DNA of 64,000 nucleotides from NCBI RefSeq assembly GCF_003574735.1, contig NZ_QORW01000001.1, positions 434,001 to 498,000 on the forward strand, read 5' to 3'. Under the pieces are notes generated by a model, which made no database searches, had not been told where the DNA came from, and worked only from the letters and a program-made list of their open reading frames with translations. The DNA comes from Dongia deserti (lineage in GTDB: Bacteria; Pseudomonadota; Alphaproteobacteria; Dongiales; Dongiaceae). Shown here piece after piece: positions 16,633 to 26,302 of this stretch. Positions within the stretch are counted from its first letter, which is position 1. The number at the start of each line of letters is the position of its first letter. The translations under genes and the position numbers were made by a program.

Positions 16633-17379
16633 ATGGACAATCCCGTGGATCCCATGCTTCGCTCCAAACGCGCCCAGCGGCCCGGTGGTTGGATGCGGCG
16701 GAGTCTGCGGCGGCTTGGCCGTGTGATCGTGCTCGTCATCGGACTGAGTGTCATCATGACGGCGATCTATCGTGTCGTGCCTCCGCCGCTGACGCCCTTG
16801 ATGGTGATCCGCCTGTTCGAGGGTAACTGGATCTCCAAGGACTGGGTCTCCTACGACGCCATCTCGCCCAACCTCATGCGCGCCGTCATCGCCGCCGAAG
16901 ACAGCGGCTACTGTGCGCACTGGGGGTTCGATTTCGCAGCCATCCAGAAGGCGTTTCGCCATAACGAGAAGTCCGGCCGTCTGCGCGGCGGTAGCACGAT
17001 CAGCAACCAGACTGCCAAGAACGTCTTTCTGTGGCCCGGCGACACTATGCTGACCCGTTATGCCCGCAAGGCGATCGAACCCTATTTCACGCTGCTGGTT
17101 GAAGTGATGTGGGGCAAGCGGCGGATCCTCGAAGTCTATCTCAATGTGGTGGAATGGGCGCCTGGCGTTTATGGCGCGGAGGCAGCGGCGCGGCACCATT
17201 TCCGCAAGCCGGCGGCGGACCTGACCCGCCGGGAGGCCGCCTTGCTGGCCGCGGTGCTGCCCAACCCCCGGCGTTTCTCCGCCAGCAAGCCCAGCAGCTA
17301 CATCTCGCGCCGGGCCGGACAGATCCAGGCATGGATGAATGATGTTCCCGATCCTGCCGGCGACCCCTGCCTACGTTGA
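16633..17379 (+). CDS. mtgA: monofunctional biosynthetic peptidoglycan transglycosylase
   Basis: A glycosyltransferase family 51 enzyme of about 248 residues that polymerises lipid II into glycan strands at the inner membrane, without a transpeptidase domain. One N-terminal transmembrane anchor (about 20-45) is followed by the catalytic AAEDSGYCAHWGFD (Glu in AAED), the RGGSTISNQTAKN block and YLNVVEWAPGVYGAEAA. All GT51 motifs appear intact. The start is taken at ATG 16633 with AAGG upstream; an ATG at 16654 and an upstream alternative at 16591 are possible. Confidence 0.92.
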   Translation: MDNPVDPMLRSKRAQRPGGWMRRSLRRLGRVIVLVIGLSVIMTAIYRVVPPPLTPLMVIRLFEGNWISKDWVSYDAISPNLMRAVIAAEDSGYCAHWGFDFAAIQKAFRHNEKSGRLRGGSTISNQTAKNVFLWPGDTMLTRYARKAIEPYFTLLVEVMWGKRRILEVYLNVVEWAPGVYGAEAAARHHFRKPAADLTRREAALLAAVLPNPRRFSASKPSSYISRRAGQIQAWMNDVPDPAGDPCLR

Positions 17380-17576
17380 GGCGCAGTCCACGCCCAGGCA
17401 CTCGGCTGTTTGTCTTAATCCGGATTAACTATTCTGGGCATTGAAATTCCTTGCTGACTCCGCTGGTAAACGAATTATCCACCATCGGAGCCGACAATGA
17501 CGTCCAGCCTCCCTTGGACGGCACCCGTGCCGAACGCCCTGGGGAACAAGAAGCGCGCGATGATCACGCTGATCGG

Positions 17577-20500
17577 ATGACGGAACGCGACCGGCCCATC
17601 GAGACTCATGATGCGGAGCGCCGGCAGACTCGCCGAGCGCTCGCGGCTCTGGTTGTCTTCGTGCTCGCACTGGCGGCCATCGGTGCCGGCGCGGCAAGCT
17701 GGCGGCTCTATGCCGCGCAGTATGACGATAGCCAGGCCAATCTGCGCCGCTTCGCCCTTGCGGTGACGGAGCAGACCGCCTGGGAACTGAATCGGCTCGA
17801 CAGCATCCTGCAGCTCGCCAGTACTTGGCTGGGCCGCTCCGAGAAACTGGACGCCTATGGCAGTTCGCGCCTGCAGGAGCGGGTGCAGCCGCGGCTGACC
17901 GGCCTGCCTGCGGCGCAGAGCATCATCGTGAGCACCGACGAAGGCACGTTGCGCATGGTGACGCGGGACACCACCGCGCTGCCCATTACGGGTTTCGATC
18001 CCCGTCCGCTATTCGAATACTTCCGAGCTCATCCCGATGCGGGCCTGACGATTGGCGCCCCCTTCAAGCTGGCTGGCACCGATAAGTGGGCATTTCCGAT
18101 CAGCCGGCCGATCATCACCGGCAAGGGCACGCTGACCGGGGCCGTGACCCTGGTGGTGGATGCGCCGGTCCTGGCCGAGCGCTTCCGCGTTGTGCGCCCA
18201 ACCACCGATCACCATGTGGCGCTGCTTCGGATCGACGGCGTCCTCATGATCGACGATGCCGACCGCGCCAGCGTCGCGCGTGAGAGCTTTCTCGGTGCGG
18301 GCGCGTCGAATCCGATCGCAGAGGGGGATCGGGATCGCTGGATCACGGCCGACGGAACCGCAAGTCTCGCCTATCTGCAGCGGGTCGGTGATTTTCCATT
18401 GGTGGTCGCGGTCTCGCTGCCGCGATCGGTGGTGACGGACAGTATTCGGCCTGCTCTCATCGTCATATCGGGGGTGATTGCGGCGGCTGGGCTTGGCCTC
18501 GCTTTCATCGCCGTCATTCTCGGTCGTCGCATCCTGTTGAGCCAGGCGCGGTTGCGCCAGCAACGCGACTTCGTGACCCGCGTGCTCGATTCCGCCGACG
18601 TCATGGTGTTCGTCCAGGATGCAGCCGGACGGCTGGTCAGCTGCAACGCCGAAGCCGAGAAGCTCGGCTACCCGCAGACCGAGATTCTCGCGCTCGACCC
18701 CTTCATGCATCTGGTGCCGCGCGAGGAACGCGAGATGGTCGCCGCCGCCCGGCGCCGCGCCCGCCGCGCTGCGGCCCCGGAACTGTACGAATGCCACCTG
18801 CTGACCCGGGCGGGCGAGCGGCGCCTCATCCGATGGTCCACCACCAACTTGCCAGATGCGACCGGACGGCGCGACTGGGTTTTGAGCGTCGGCACCGATG
18901 TCACCGAAGAGCGCGCACAGCAGGATGAGATCGCGCGCAACAACGCCATCATGGATCGCGCGCAGTCGATTGCGCATATGTGCTATTGGACCGCAAAGTC
19001 GGAATCGGCCACTGGCGATTGGGCAACCTCTACCTTCATCTATTCCGCCAATCTCGAGGTCGTCTTCGGTCAAAGCCTTGCCGAGATCGACGTGCCGCTC
19101 GCCGAGTTCATCGAGCGTTTCGTTCACCCCGACGATCAGGTCGAGATGACCGAAGCCTATCGCTCGTTCTATGAGGGCCGGGAGCAGCGCCTCGCGATCA
19201 CCTTCCGTTTCAAGCAACGCGACGGCAGCTATCGCTATATTCGCGACTTCGCCGAGAAGCGCGTCGATGCGAGCGGCGCCCTGGTGGAACTGATCGGACT
19301 GTCGCAGGACGTGACCCAGCAGATGGCGGCCGACGCGATGCTGCGGGAGAGCGAGATCAAGCTGCGCCGCGCGCATCGCCTGGCAAAGCTGTGCTACTGG
19401 ACCTATGACCCGATCGCGGCCTCCAGCGGGGGCGGCGAGCGCCTGGTCTTCTCCGGCGATGCCGAGGAAATCCTGGGCGCGCCCGCCGCCGATCTCAATT
19501 CCGCCAATGCGAGCCCCCTCATTGCCATGGCCCATCCGGAGGATCGCGACCGCATCCTCAATGAGTGGCGCGCCTTCATGGCATCGACCGAGACGGCGTG
19601 GACCTTCGAGTATCGCCTGGCGCGCAGCGACGGCGAGATCCGCGATGTCAGCGTTTCCGCGGAAAAAGTGGTGAACAACCGTGGCCCGCTCGGCCAGGTG
19701 ATCGGCGTGGTGCAAGACATCACCGACCGCAAGCGCAACGAGCGGGCGATCGCGCGCAACGAAACCCTGCTGCGCCATGCGCACCGTCTGTCGCGTGTCG
19801 GCTACTGGGTATGGGAACCCCGCGACGTCGCGCAGTCGGCCGACCGCGGCTGGCTGCACCTTTCCAGCGAATTCGCCGACATCCTGGGCGCGAGGCCGGA
19901 GGACATACCGCTCGAGGAGATCGATCTCGTCCGCAAGTTCGTGCATCCCGACGATCAGGCCTTCGCGCTTGCCGCTGTCGAGGGCTTCGTCAATCGCACG
20001 ACGGACCGCTATGACGCGCAGTTCCGCGTCGTCAGGCCGGACCAGTCGATCGCACACGTGCACATGGAGGCGGAGCGGCTGCGCGACGCGCAAGGACGCA
20101 TCCTCTACGAGATCGGCGTTATCCAGGACGTGACCGAGCAGCGCGAGCGCGAGCTCGAGCTGTTGACCGCCAAGCGCACGGCCGAGATCGCCAACCGCAC
20201 CAAGACCCAGTTCCTCGCCAACATGAGCCATGAGCTGCGCACGCCGCTCAATGCCGTCATCGGTTTCTCGCAGCTCATCTGCGATCAGGCGTTCGGCAAG
20301 ATTCCGGAGCGCTACGTCAACTACGCCAACGACATCAACAGCAGCGGCAAGCTCTTGCTCGCGCTCATCAACGACATCCTCGATATGTCGCGAATCGAGG
20401 CCGGCCAGCAGAAGCTGATGGAAGAGGTGATCTCCGTCGATTCTGTGATCAACGACTGCGTGCGCATGGTCACGTCCAAGGCGGCGGACGGCGGCGTGCG

Positions 20501-20924
20501 CCTGATCGTGGAGAACAAGGGGCCGCTGCCCGCCCTGCGTGCCGACGAGCGCGCGTTGAAGCAGATCCTGCTGAACCTGCTGTCCAATGCGGTGAAGTTC
20601 ACGCCGCAGGGCGGCGCAGTGACCGTCGCCGCCGAAGTGACGAAGGAACGCAAGCTCGACATTGCCATCAGCGATACCGGCATCGGCATCGCCGAAGACG
20701 TGCTCCGGGACTTGTTCCAGCCGTTCCGCCAGGCGGACGCCTCGATCAGCCGGCGTTTCGGGGGCAGCGGCCTCGGCCTCGCCATCAGCAAGAAGCTGAT
20801 GGAGTTGCATGGCGGCGATATCGCGATCAACAGCCAGCCCGGCCGCGGCACGCGCGTAACACTGCACATGCCCGCCGAGCGCGTGATCCAGGATGCCGAT
20901 GCGGACGCGCGTCTGCAGGCCTAG
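17577..20924 (+). CDS. four-PAS membrane sensor histidine kinase
   Basis: A large kinase of about 1115 residues with no receiver domain. Two transmembrane helices (near codons for ALAALVVFVLALAAIGAGAA and ALIVISGVIAAAGLGLA) flank a periplasmic Cache-like domain of about 260 residues. Four cytoplasmic PAS domains follow. The second, third and fourth share an opening pattern (IAHMCYW, LAKLCYWTYDP, LSRVGYWVWEP) and look like tandem duplicates. The HisKA H-box is NMSHELRTPLN, and the ATPase domain has LLSNAVKF, DTGIGI and GSGLGLAI. The start is uncertain: ATG 17577 lacks a clear ribosome site, and the frame is open back to a TTG at 17451. No partner regulator is adjacent, so it is an orphan kinase in this window. 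Confidence 0.88.
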   Translation: MTERDRPIETHDAERRQTRRALAALVVFVLALAAIGAGAASWRLYAAQYDDSQANLRRFALAVTEQTAWELNRLDSILQLASTWLGRSEKLDAYGSSRLQERVQPRLTGLPAAQSIIVSTDEGTLRMVTRDTTALPITGFDPRPLFEYFRAHPDAGLTIGAPFKLAGTDKWAFPISRPIITGKGTLTGAVTLVVDAPVLAERFRVVRPTTDHHVALLRIDGVLMIDDADRASVARESFLGAGASNPIAEGDRDRWITADGTASLAYLQRVGDFPLVVAVSLPRSVVTDSIRPALIVISGVIAAAGLGLAFIAVILGRRILLSQARLRQQRDFVTRVLDSADVMVFVQDAAGRLVSCNAEAEKLGYPQTEILALDPFMHLVPREEREMVAAARRRARRAAAPELYECHLLTRAGERRLIRWSTTNLPDATGRRDWVLSVGTDVTEERAQQDEIARNNAIMDRAQSIAHMCYWTAKSESATGDWATSTFIYSANLEVVFGQSLAEIDVPLAEFIERFVHPDDQVEMTEAYRSFYEGREQRLAITFRFKQRDGSYRYIRDFAEKRVDASGALVELIGLSQDVTQQMAADAMLRESEIKLRRAHRLAKLCYWTYDPIAASSGGGERLVFSGDAEEILGAPAADLNSANASPLIAMAHPEDRDRILNEWRAFMASTETAWTFEYRLARSDGEIRDVSVSAEKVVNNRGPLGQVIGVVQDITDRKRNERAIARNETLLRHAHRLSRVGYWVWEPRDVAQSADRGWLHLSSEFADILGARPEDIPLEEIDLVRKFVHPDDQAFALAAVEGFVNRTTDRYDAQFRVVRPDQSIAHVHMEAERLRDAQGRILYEIGVIQDVTEQRERELELLTAKRTAEIANRTKTQFLANMSHELRTPLNAVIGFSQLICDQAFGKIPERYVNYANDINSSGKLLLALINDILDMSRIEAGQQKLMEEVISVDSVINDCVRMVTSKAADGGVRLIVENKGPLPALRADERALKQILLNLLSNAVKFTPQGGAVTVAAEVTKERKLDIAISDTGIGIAEDVLRDLFQPFRQADASISRRFGGSGLGLAISKKLMELHGGDIAINSQPGRGTRVTLHMPAERVIQDADADARLQA

Positions 20925-20939
20925 CTTGGCGCTTTTGCT

Positions 20940-23900
20940 TCACTGAGCGGCCGACGAATAGGCCGAAGCGAATTGCCGCGATACAAGCTGGGCGTAGAGG
21001 CCCGCGCGCCGCACCAAGTTCTCGTGATCCCCAACCTCCTTCACCCGACCGTCTTGCATGACGACGATCACATCGGCATTGCGGATGGTCGAGAGGCGAT
21101 GGGCAATCACGATGGTGGTCCGGTCGGTCTGAAGCAGATCGAGCGCGTGCCGTACCGCCGCTTCGTTCAGCGCGTCCAGATGCGAGGTGGCCTCATCCAG
21201 GATCAGGATCGGCGCATCCTTGAGGAACGCACGAGCGATGGCGACGCGCTGGCGCTGGCCACCCGACAAACTCATTCCGCGTTCGCCGACGATCGCCTCG
21301 AGCCCGTCCGGCAGGGCCGCCACGAGATCTTCCAGGGATGCGTGGCGGATCGCGGCCTGCAACTCCGACTCGCTGGCGTCCGGCCGGGCAATCAGGATGT
21401 TCCGCCGCAGCGTGTCATTGAACAGGTAGGTATCCTGCGCGACCAGTGCGATCCGGCTGCGCAGGTCATCGAGCGTGTAGTCGCGAAGATCGATTCCGTT
21501 GAGTGTGATCGATCCCTGGTCGGGGTCCCAGAAGCGCATCAGAAGTTGAGCCAGCGTTGTCTTGCCCGCACCGGACATGCCGACCAGCGCCACCGTCTTG
21601 CCTGCGGGAATATCGAACGTCACTTGATCGAGGGCACGCCGGTTCTGTCCTGCATAAGCGAAGCCGACCTCGCGCACCGCCAATGCTGCGCTTCCGTCCG
21701 GGGTCGCAGCGCCAACACCATCGCGCACCGGCACGGGCTCGTTCATCAGGGCGTAGATCCGGCGAGTCGCTCCCAGCGTGTCGGCGAGCTGGCGGCCGAT
21801 CTGCGCGATCTCCGACACCGGCAGGAATGCCGCCATCGCCAGTAGGGCGAGCAGCGGCAGGATGGCTGGATCGATCAGCCCGTGCTGCATCAGGATCGCG
21901 CCGGCCAGCACGATCGCCAGACCGCCGAGGCCGGTGAAGACTTCGAGCAGGCTGCCCTGGAGAGTCAGCTCGCGATAGAACGGCAGCCGCAACCGCACAT
22001 GGCGCTGCGACAGCGCATCGAGCTGGCTGGCACGCGCCTGCTCCTGCTGAAACGCTACGATCTCGCTCAGGCCCTGCACCGAATCGACCGCGAACGCGCC
22101 CAGCTCGCCCGCCGCTTCGCGTGCTTCCGAGCCGAGCCGATCGACCTTGCCGCGCAGCAGGAAGGGGCACAGCCCGACCGCCGCCAGGAACGGCAGCAGC
22201 GCCAGCGGCAGCCAAGGCGACGACATGCCTAGGACCACCAGCACGACGGCCGGTACCAGGATGGCAACGAAAGCCGGCGCGACCGTATGGGCGAAGAAAT
22301 ACTCCACCAGCTCGATATCGTGCGTTGCCAGCGCCATCAGGTCACCGGTGCGCCGGCGCACCAGATAGGCGGGCGCCAGCGAATCGAGCTTGCGGAACAC
22401 GTCGAGCCGCATGTCCGCCAGCAATCGGAACGCCATGTCGTGTGCAATCCAGGATTCCAGCCAGTGGAGCAGGCCTGAGAGCGGCGCCAGCACCGCCAGC
22501 GCCCACAGCCACTGTCCATAGGGCTCGCCATGCTTCAGATCGAACACCACCAGTGCGCTCAGGATTCCGACTCCGATGAAGGCAACGACCCGCAAGACGC
22601 CGAACAGGAACGTCGCGGTCAGCCTGCCTTTCCAGCGCATCACCAGCTTCATCAGGGCCGCAATGAGCTGCAGCCAGTTCAGCCCCTCCGCCTTGATGAT
22701 GCCTTCGGTCACGGGCTTGGTGCTCGCATCGGGAACGTGGGCGATCACTTCCGCTGCGGCCGATGTTGGCGCGGCGGCATCGACGAGGGCGTTGCCGCCG
22801 GCCTCCCGCGCCTGCTCCGCCATCAACTGGGCATAGATACCGCCGGCCTTCATCAGGCTTTCATGGCGACCGCCTTCGACGACCTTGCCGTCCGAGAGCA
22901 CCAGGATGCGGTCGCAATCGATCACGCTGGAGAGGCGATGCGCAAAGATCAGCGTCGTGCGGCCGCGCATCAGGCGATCGAGCGCGCTCTGGATCACGGC
23001 TTCGTTCTCCGCATCGACCGCCGACAGCGCTTCGTCGAGGACCAGGATCGGGGAATCGCGCAGGATGGCTCGCGCGATTGCGATGCGCTGCCGCTGGCCG
23101 CCGGAAAGCTTGATACCGCGCTCCCCGATCACGGTGTCATAGCCGTTGGGGAGCGCCACAATGAAATCGTGGATGTTGGCGGCTGTTGCCGCAGCGCGGA
23201 TCTCGTCCACGGTCGCGTCGGGCCGGCCCATGCGGATGTTGGTTTCGACCGTGCCGTGGAACAGGAACGTATCCTGGTTGACGACGGAGATCATGCCCCG
23301 GATCTGGTGGAACGAAAGCTGACGCAGATCGTGACCGCCGATGCGGATGGCACCCTGTTCCGGATCGTAGAAGCGCAGCAGCAGGCGCACGATGGAGGAC
23401 TTGCCGCCGCCCGAGGCACCGACCACGCCGATCCGCTCGCCGGGCGCGACCTGGAAATCCAGCCCGTCATGCACCAGCCGCCTAGTGCCGGGATAGCGGA
23501 ACTGCACATGCTCGAAGGCGATGCTGGGCGCCAATGGCTGCGCCAAGTGCGCGGCCGGCGCGTCCTCTATCAACGGCAGGCTGTCGAGAATCTGATAGAG
23601 ACCCTGCGCCGCCGACATGCCGACCATGCCCTGATGCAGGACCGTGCGCAGTTCCCGCATCGGGCGGAAGATCTCGATGCCCAGCATCAGGATGACCAGC
23701 AGCGCCGACAGGTCCATCGCCCCGGCCTCGACCCGGAACGCGCCGAGTGCCAGGGCAGCCGCCGCGCCGCAGGCGATGGCGCTGTCGGTGATGCCGCGCG
23801 CCAGCACATTGGTCGCCAGCACCCACATGGTGCGCTGGAACAAATCCTTGGCCTCGCGTTCCAGGTGATCGCCGCGGGACTTGCTCTGCCCGAACGCCTT

Positions 23901-24524
23901 CAGGGTCGCGAGTCCTTGAATAGAATCGAGAAACTCGGCCGCGAAGGTCGCATAGGCGCGCTGGCGATCCAAAGATCGCGCGACGTCGAACTTGTGCCAC
24001 AGCGCCGGCGCGAACAAGGCGATGAGCGCGAATGCCAGCATTACGCCGGCGACCGGCAGGTCGATGAACGCGATCGCAGCGAAGATGAGGATCGGGGAGA
24101 GCAGAGAGATCAGGAACTGAGGCAGGAACTGGCCGAAGTAGGTCTCGAGCTGCTCCACCCCGTCGATCAGGGACAAGGTGAGCGCGCCGGAGCGCTGGCG
24201 TCCAACCGTGCCAGGACCCAGCGATGCGATCTTTTCATAGATTGTCCGGCGCAGAACGACCTGGACTCGCGATGCGGTCTCGTGCGCGATCATGGCACGC
24301 CAATGTTCGAAGACGCCGCGCAGCACCATCACCACGCCGATCGCGACGACCGGCACCAGCAGCTGTCCGAGACTCTGCCCCGCGAACAACGCGCCGATCA
24401 GCCAGCCCAGCAGCCCGAGGCGCGCAACGCCCAGCGCGCTGGCCGCGAGACCGACCAGAACGGCCCATAGAATGCGCAGTCTGACGCCGCGCGTGAAGGT
24501 CCAAAGCCTCGGCTCTATATGCAT
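20940..24524 (-). CDS. double ABC exporter (TMD-NBD-TMD-NBD in one chain)
   Basis: An inner-membrane ABC exporter of 1194 residues in which two half-transporters are fused. Each half has a six-helix permease domain and an ATPase domain. Walker A is GASGGGKSS in the first half and GMSGAGKTT in the second. Both halves keep the LSGGQRQR signature and the ILDEA/VLDEA Walker B glutamate, so both sites look active. The layout recalls CydDC (glutathione/cysteine exporter) written as one protein, but no cydAB genes are nearby, so the substrate is unknown. The start is ATG 24524, which has a GAGGGGC ribosome site; the frame is open further upstream but overlaps the divergent LysR gene. Confidence 0.85.
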   Translation of the reverse strand: MHIEPRLWTFTRGVRLRILWAVLVGLAASALGVARLGLLGWLIGALFAGQSLGQLLVPVVAIGVVMVLRGVFEHWRAMIAHETASRVQVVLRRTIYEKIASLGPGTVGRQRSGALTLSLIDGVEQLETYFGQFLPQFLISLLSPILIFAAIAFIDLPVAGVMLAFALIALFAPALWHKFDVARSLDRQRAYATFAAEFLDSIQGLATLKAFGQSKSRGDHLEREAKDLFQRTMWVLATNVLARGITDSAIACGAAAALALGAFRVEAGAMDLSALLVILMLGIEIFRPMRELRTVLHQGMVGMSAAQGLYQILDSLPLIEDAPAAHLAQPLAPSIAFEHVQFRYPGTRRLVHDGLDFQVAPGERIGVVGASGGGKSSIVRLLLRFYDPEQGAIRIGGHDLRQLSFHQIRGMISVVNQDTFLFHGTVETNIRMGRPDATVDEIRAAATAANIHDFIVALPNGYDTVIGERGIKLSGGQRQRIAIARAILRDSPILVLDEALSAVDAENEAVIQSALDRLMRGRTTLIFAHRLSSVIDCDRILVLSDGKVVEGGRHESLMKAGGIYAQLMAEQAREAGGNALVDAAAPTSAAAEVIAHVPDASTKPVTEGIIKAEGLNWLQLIAALMKLVMRWKGRLTATFLFGVLRVVAFIGVGILSALVVFDLKHGEPYGQWLWALAVLAPLSGLLHWLESWIAHDMAFRLLADMRLDVFRKLDSLAPAYLVRRRTGDLMALATHDIELVEYFFAHTVAPAFVAILVPAVVLVVLGMSSPWLPLALLPFLAAVGLCPFLLRGKVDRLGSEAREAAGELGAFAVDSVQGLSEIVAFQQEQARASQLDALSQRHVRLRLPFYRELTLQGSLLEVFTGLGGLAIVLAGAILMQHGLIDPAILPLLALLAMAAFLPVSEIAQIGRQLADTLGATRRIYALMNEPVPVRDGVGAATPDGSAALAVREVGFAYAGQNRRALDQVTFDIPAGKTVALVGMSGAGKTTLAQLLMRFWDPDQGSITLNGIDLRDYTLDDLRSRIALVAQDTYLFNDTLRRNILIARPDASESELQAAIRHASLEDLVAALPDGLEAIVGERGMSLSGGQRQRVAIARAFLKDAPILILDEATSHLDALNEAAVRHALDLLQTDRTTIVIAHRLSTIRNADVIVVMQDGRVKEVGDHENLVRRAGLYAQLVSRQFASAYSSAAQ

Positions 24525-24605
24525 GATGGAAAGCCCCTCGATCATCGCAGACCAGCACGGTAGGCTGAACAACAATGTTCTGCATTCGACAAATCGGAGC
24601 ATCTG

Positions 24606-24623
24606 CTGTAAATTATTGAACAG
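24606..24623. promoter_or_regulatory. candidate LysR-type operator in the divergent ABC/lysR gap
   Basis: A CTGT-N10-ACAG inverted repeat with an AT-rich centre lies in the 128-bp gap between the ABC gene and the LysR gene, 30 bp before the lysR ATG. Its spacing suits the dimer sites of LysR-type regulators, which often sit in just such divergent gaps. It is short, so chance occurrence is quite possible. Confidence 0.3.
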
Positions 24624-24652
24624 TAGGCTCCTGACATTTCGGACAGCACCCC

Positions 24653-25534
24653 ATGAAGTGGGACGATTTGCACGTTTTTCTAACTCTCGCCCGCGCCGGC
24701 AAGCTGACGGCGGTTGCCAAGCAACTCGACGTAAGCCATCCGACGGTCGCGCGCCGAGTGAAGGCGCTGGAGGATTCAATCGGCGCGCGGCTGTTTGATC
24801 GCCTGCCCGACCGCTACGTCCTGACCGCGGCCGGCGAAGGGCTGATGGCCGACGCCGAGGCGATGGAGCGCGCCGCCGATTCGATCCACCGCCGCAGCGC
24901 GGGCCTCACCGACGCCGCTCATGGCACGGTGCGCATCTCCGCGCACGAGGCAATGACCGGCTTCCTCGCGATCCACCTGCCGCGGCTGCGGGACAACCTG
25001 CAGTGCGTCGAGTTCGAACTCAGCGCCAACCACATGCTTGCCAACCTGTCGCGGCGGGAAGCCGACCTGCTGATCCGCGAACAGATGCCAGACCTTGCCA
25101 GCCTGGTAACGCGGAAGCTGGGCCGCGCCGCTTTTGCGATTTACGGGCATGCGGACATGACGGTCAGCCATACGCGCGACAAGCTGCGCCGCATGCCATG
25201 GGTCGGCTTCGACGAGGATCATACCTACATGCCGGGCCAGACCTGGATGCTTGAGCTTCTGGAAGGCGCGAAGCCGGCGATGCGCGTGAACAACTGGCTG
25301 GTGCTCCATGATGCGGTGCGCGGCGGCGCGGGCCTCGCGGTCCTGCCCTGCTATCTCGGCGATACCGACCCCGCGTTGCGGCGCATTGGTCCGATCCTCA
25401 AGGAGGTGTGGGCGGATCAATGGCTGCTGGTGCATCGCGACCTGCGCGAGCTGGCGCGGGTGCGCCGCGTCATGGACGCACTGGCGGCCTTGTTCCAGGA
25501 GCAGAAGCCATTGCTCGAGGGCAAGGCGCGCTAG
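24653..25534 (+). CDS. LysR family transcriptional regulator
   Basis: A 293-residue regulator. The N-terminal winged helix (about 1-60) includes LTAVAKQLDVSHPTVARRVK, where the usual 'sqpavS' segment reads SHPTVAR, and then ALEDSIGARLFDR. The remainder is the two-lobed ligand-binding domain. It is divergent from the double ABC exporter, so by family precedent it probably regulates that gene and itself. The effector is unknown. It converges with the DUF2272 lipoprotein gene with about 9 bp between stops. Confidence 0.9.
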   Translation: MKWDDLHVFLTLARAGKLTAVAKQLDVSHPTVARRVKALEDSIGARLFDRLPDRYVLTAAGEGLMADAEAMERAADSIHRRSAGLTDAAHGTVRISAHEAMTGFLAIHLPRLRDNLQCVEFELSANHMLANLSRREADLLIREQMPDLASLVTRKLGRAAFAIYGHADMTVSHTRDKLRRMPWVGFDEDHTYMPGQTWMLELLEGAKPAMRVNNWLVLHDAVRGGAGLAVLPCYLGDTDPALRRIGPILKEVWADQWLLVHRDLRELARVRRVMDALAALFQEQKPLLEGKAR

Positions 25535-25543
25535 TCGGGCGCC

Positions 25544-26266
25544 CTAATCGGGATAACGAAGCTCCACCACCAGTGCCCAGGGACGGTCGCCGATCATGGG
25601 CAGCAATCCGTTAGGGCCGACCTGACGCACGGTCTTGGAGACGGAGTTGCGCACATTGCCGCCGATGCTTTCCAGCCGGCCGCCTTCATTGAAGACGACG
25701 AGATCGCAATGCATCGGCGTGCCGTCAGGGATGTCATTATAGGCCGCAATGCTGGCGCCGGCCCGGGTGGCGCAGATGAGATCGCCGGCGCGTGGGCTGA
25801 ACAGCCTGGCGTCACGCAAGACAAAGCGCGCGGTCGGCTCGCTGCCGTTGGTGGCGATCAAGCGGAGATAGTCGGCATGCAGGCCGCTGGGCTTGAACAA
25901 TTCCGGCGGCACGCCGGACTCCAGCATCAGCCATGAGATGAAAGCGGCGGACCAAGGCTTGTCGCAATCATAGCCCGCCCAATTCTCGTCCACGCTGCGC
26001 CAATAGGCGGCAACGCGCGGGGAGCCGCGCCGCTCATCCTCCCAGACTCCGACCGGATCGATCCGCTCGCGCCCGCCCTCGAGATAGACAATCTGCCCAC
26101 CGAATGCATTCCATTCCGCGCTCGCCAACCGTAGGATATTGCCCTTGACCAGAGCGGGGTCGACCGGCGGGCGGCGCACCGTCGGCTGGATCGCGCACGC
26201 AGCCAGCAGAGAGCCCAAGAGCGCCACCAGGCACACCCGACGGCACGTTCCGACCGCATTTTTCAT
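25544..26266 (-). CDS. DUF2272 domain lipoprotein
   Basis: A 240-residue predicted lipoprotein. The signal ends in a lipobox LLAAC about 25 residues in, so the mature protein should be lipid-anchored in the envelope. The body matches DUF2272, which resembles NlpC/P60 or CHAP-type folds: CDKPWSAAFISWLM holds a conserved Cys region, and DLICATRAG plus PMHCDLVVF hold further conserved positions. A cell-wall hydrolase-like role is a guess. ATG 26266 is preceded by a strong GGGAGGGG ribosome site; a longer frame upstream overlaps rlmH and is not favoured. Confidence 0.82.
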   Translation of the reverse strand: MKNAVGTCRRVCLVALLGSLLAACAIQPTVRRPPVDPALVKGNILRLASAEWNAFGGQIVYLEGGRERIDPVGVWEDERRGSPRVAAYWRSVDENWAGYDCDKPWSAAFISWLMLESGVPPELFKPSGLHADYLRLIATNGSEPTARFVLRDARLFSPRAGDLICATRAGASIAAYNDIPDGTPMHCDLVVFNEGGRLESIGGNVRNSVSKTVRQVGPNGLLPMIGDRPWALVVELRYPD

Positions 26267-26302
26267 GATTCCCCTCCCGCTTCGCAATTCGGCCAGACTG
26301 TC

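Noticed and set aside
18009-20867. A 952-codon leftward frame opposite the four-PAS kinase
   Set aside because: Its composition (His/Arg/Ala-rich, no domain) is that of an antisense shadow. The plus-strand frame encodes recognisable PAS, HisKA and ATPase domains.
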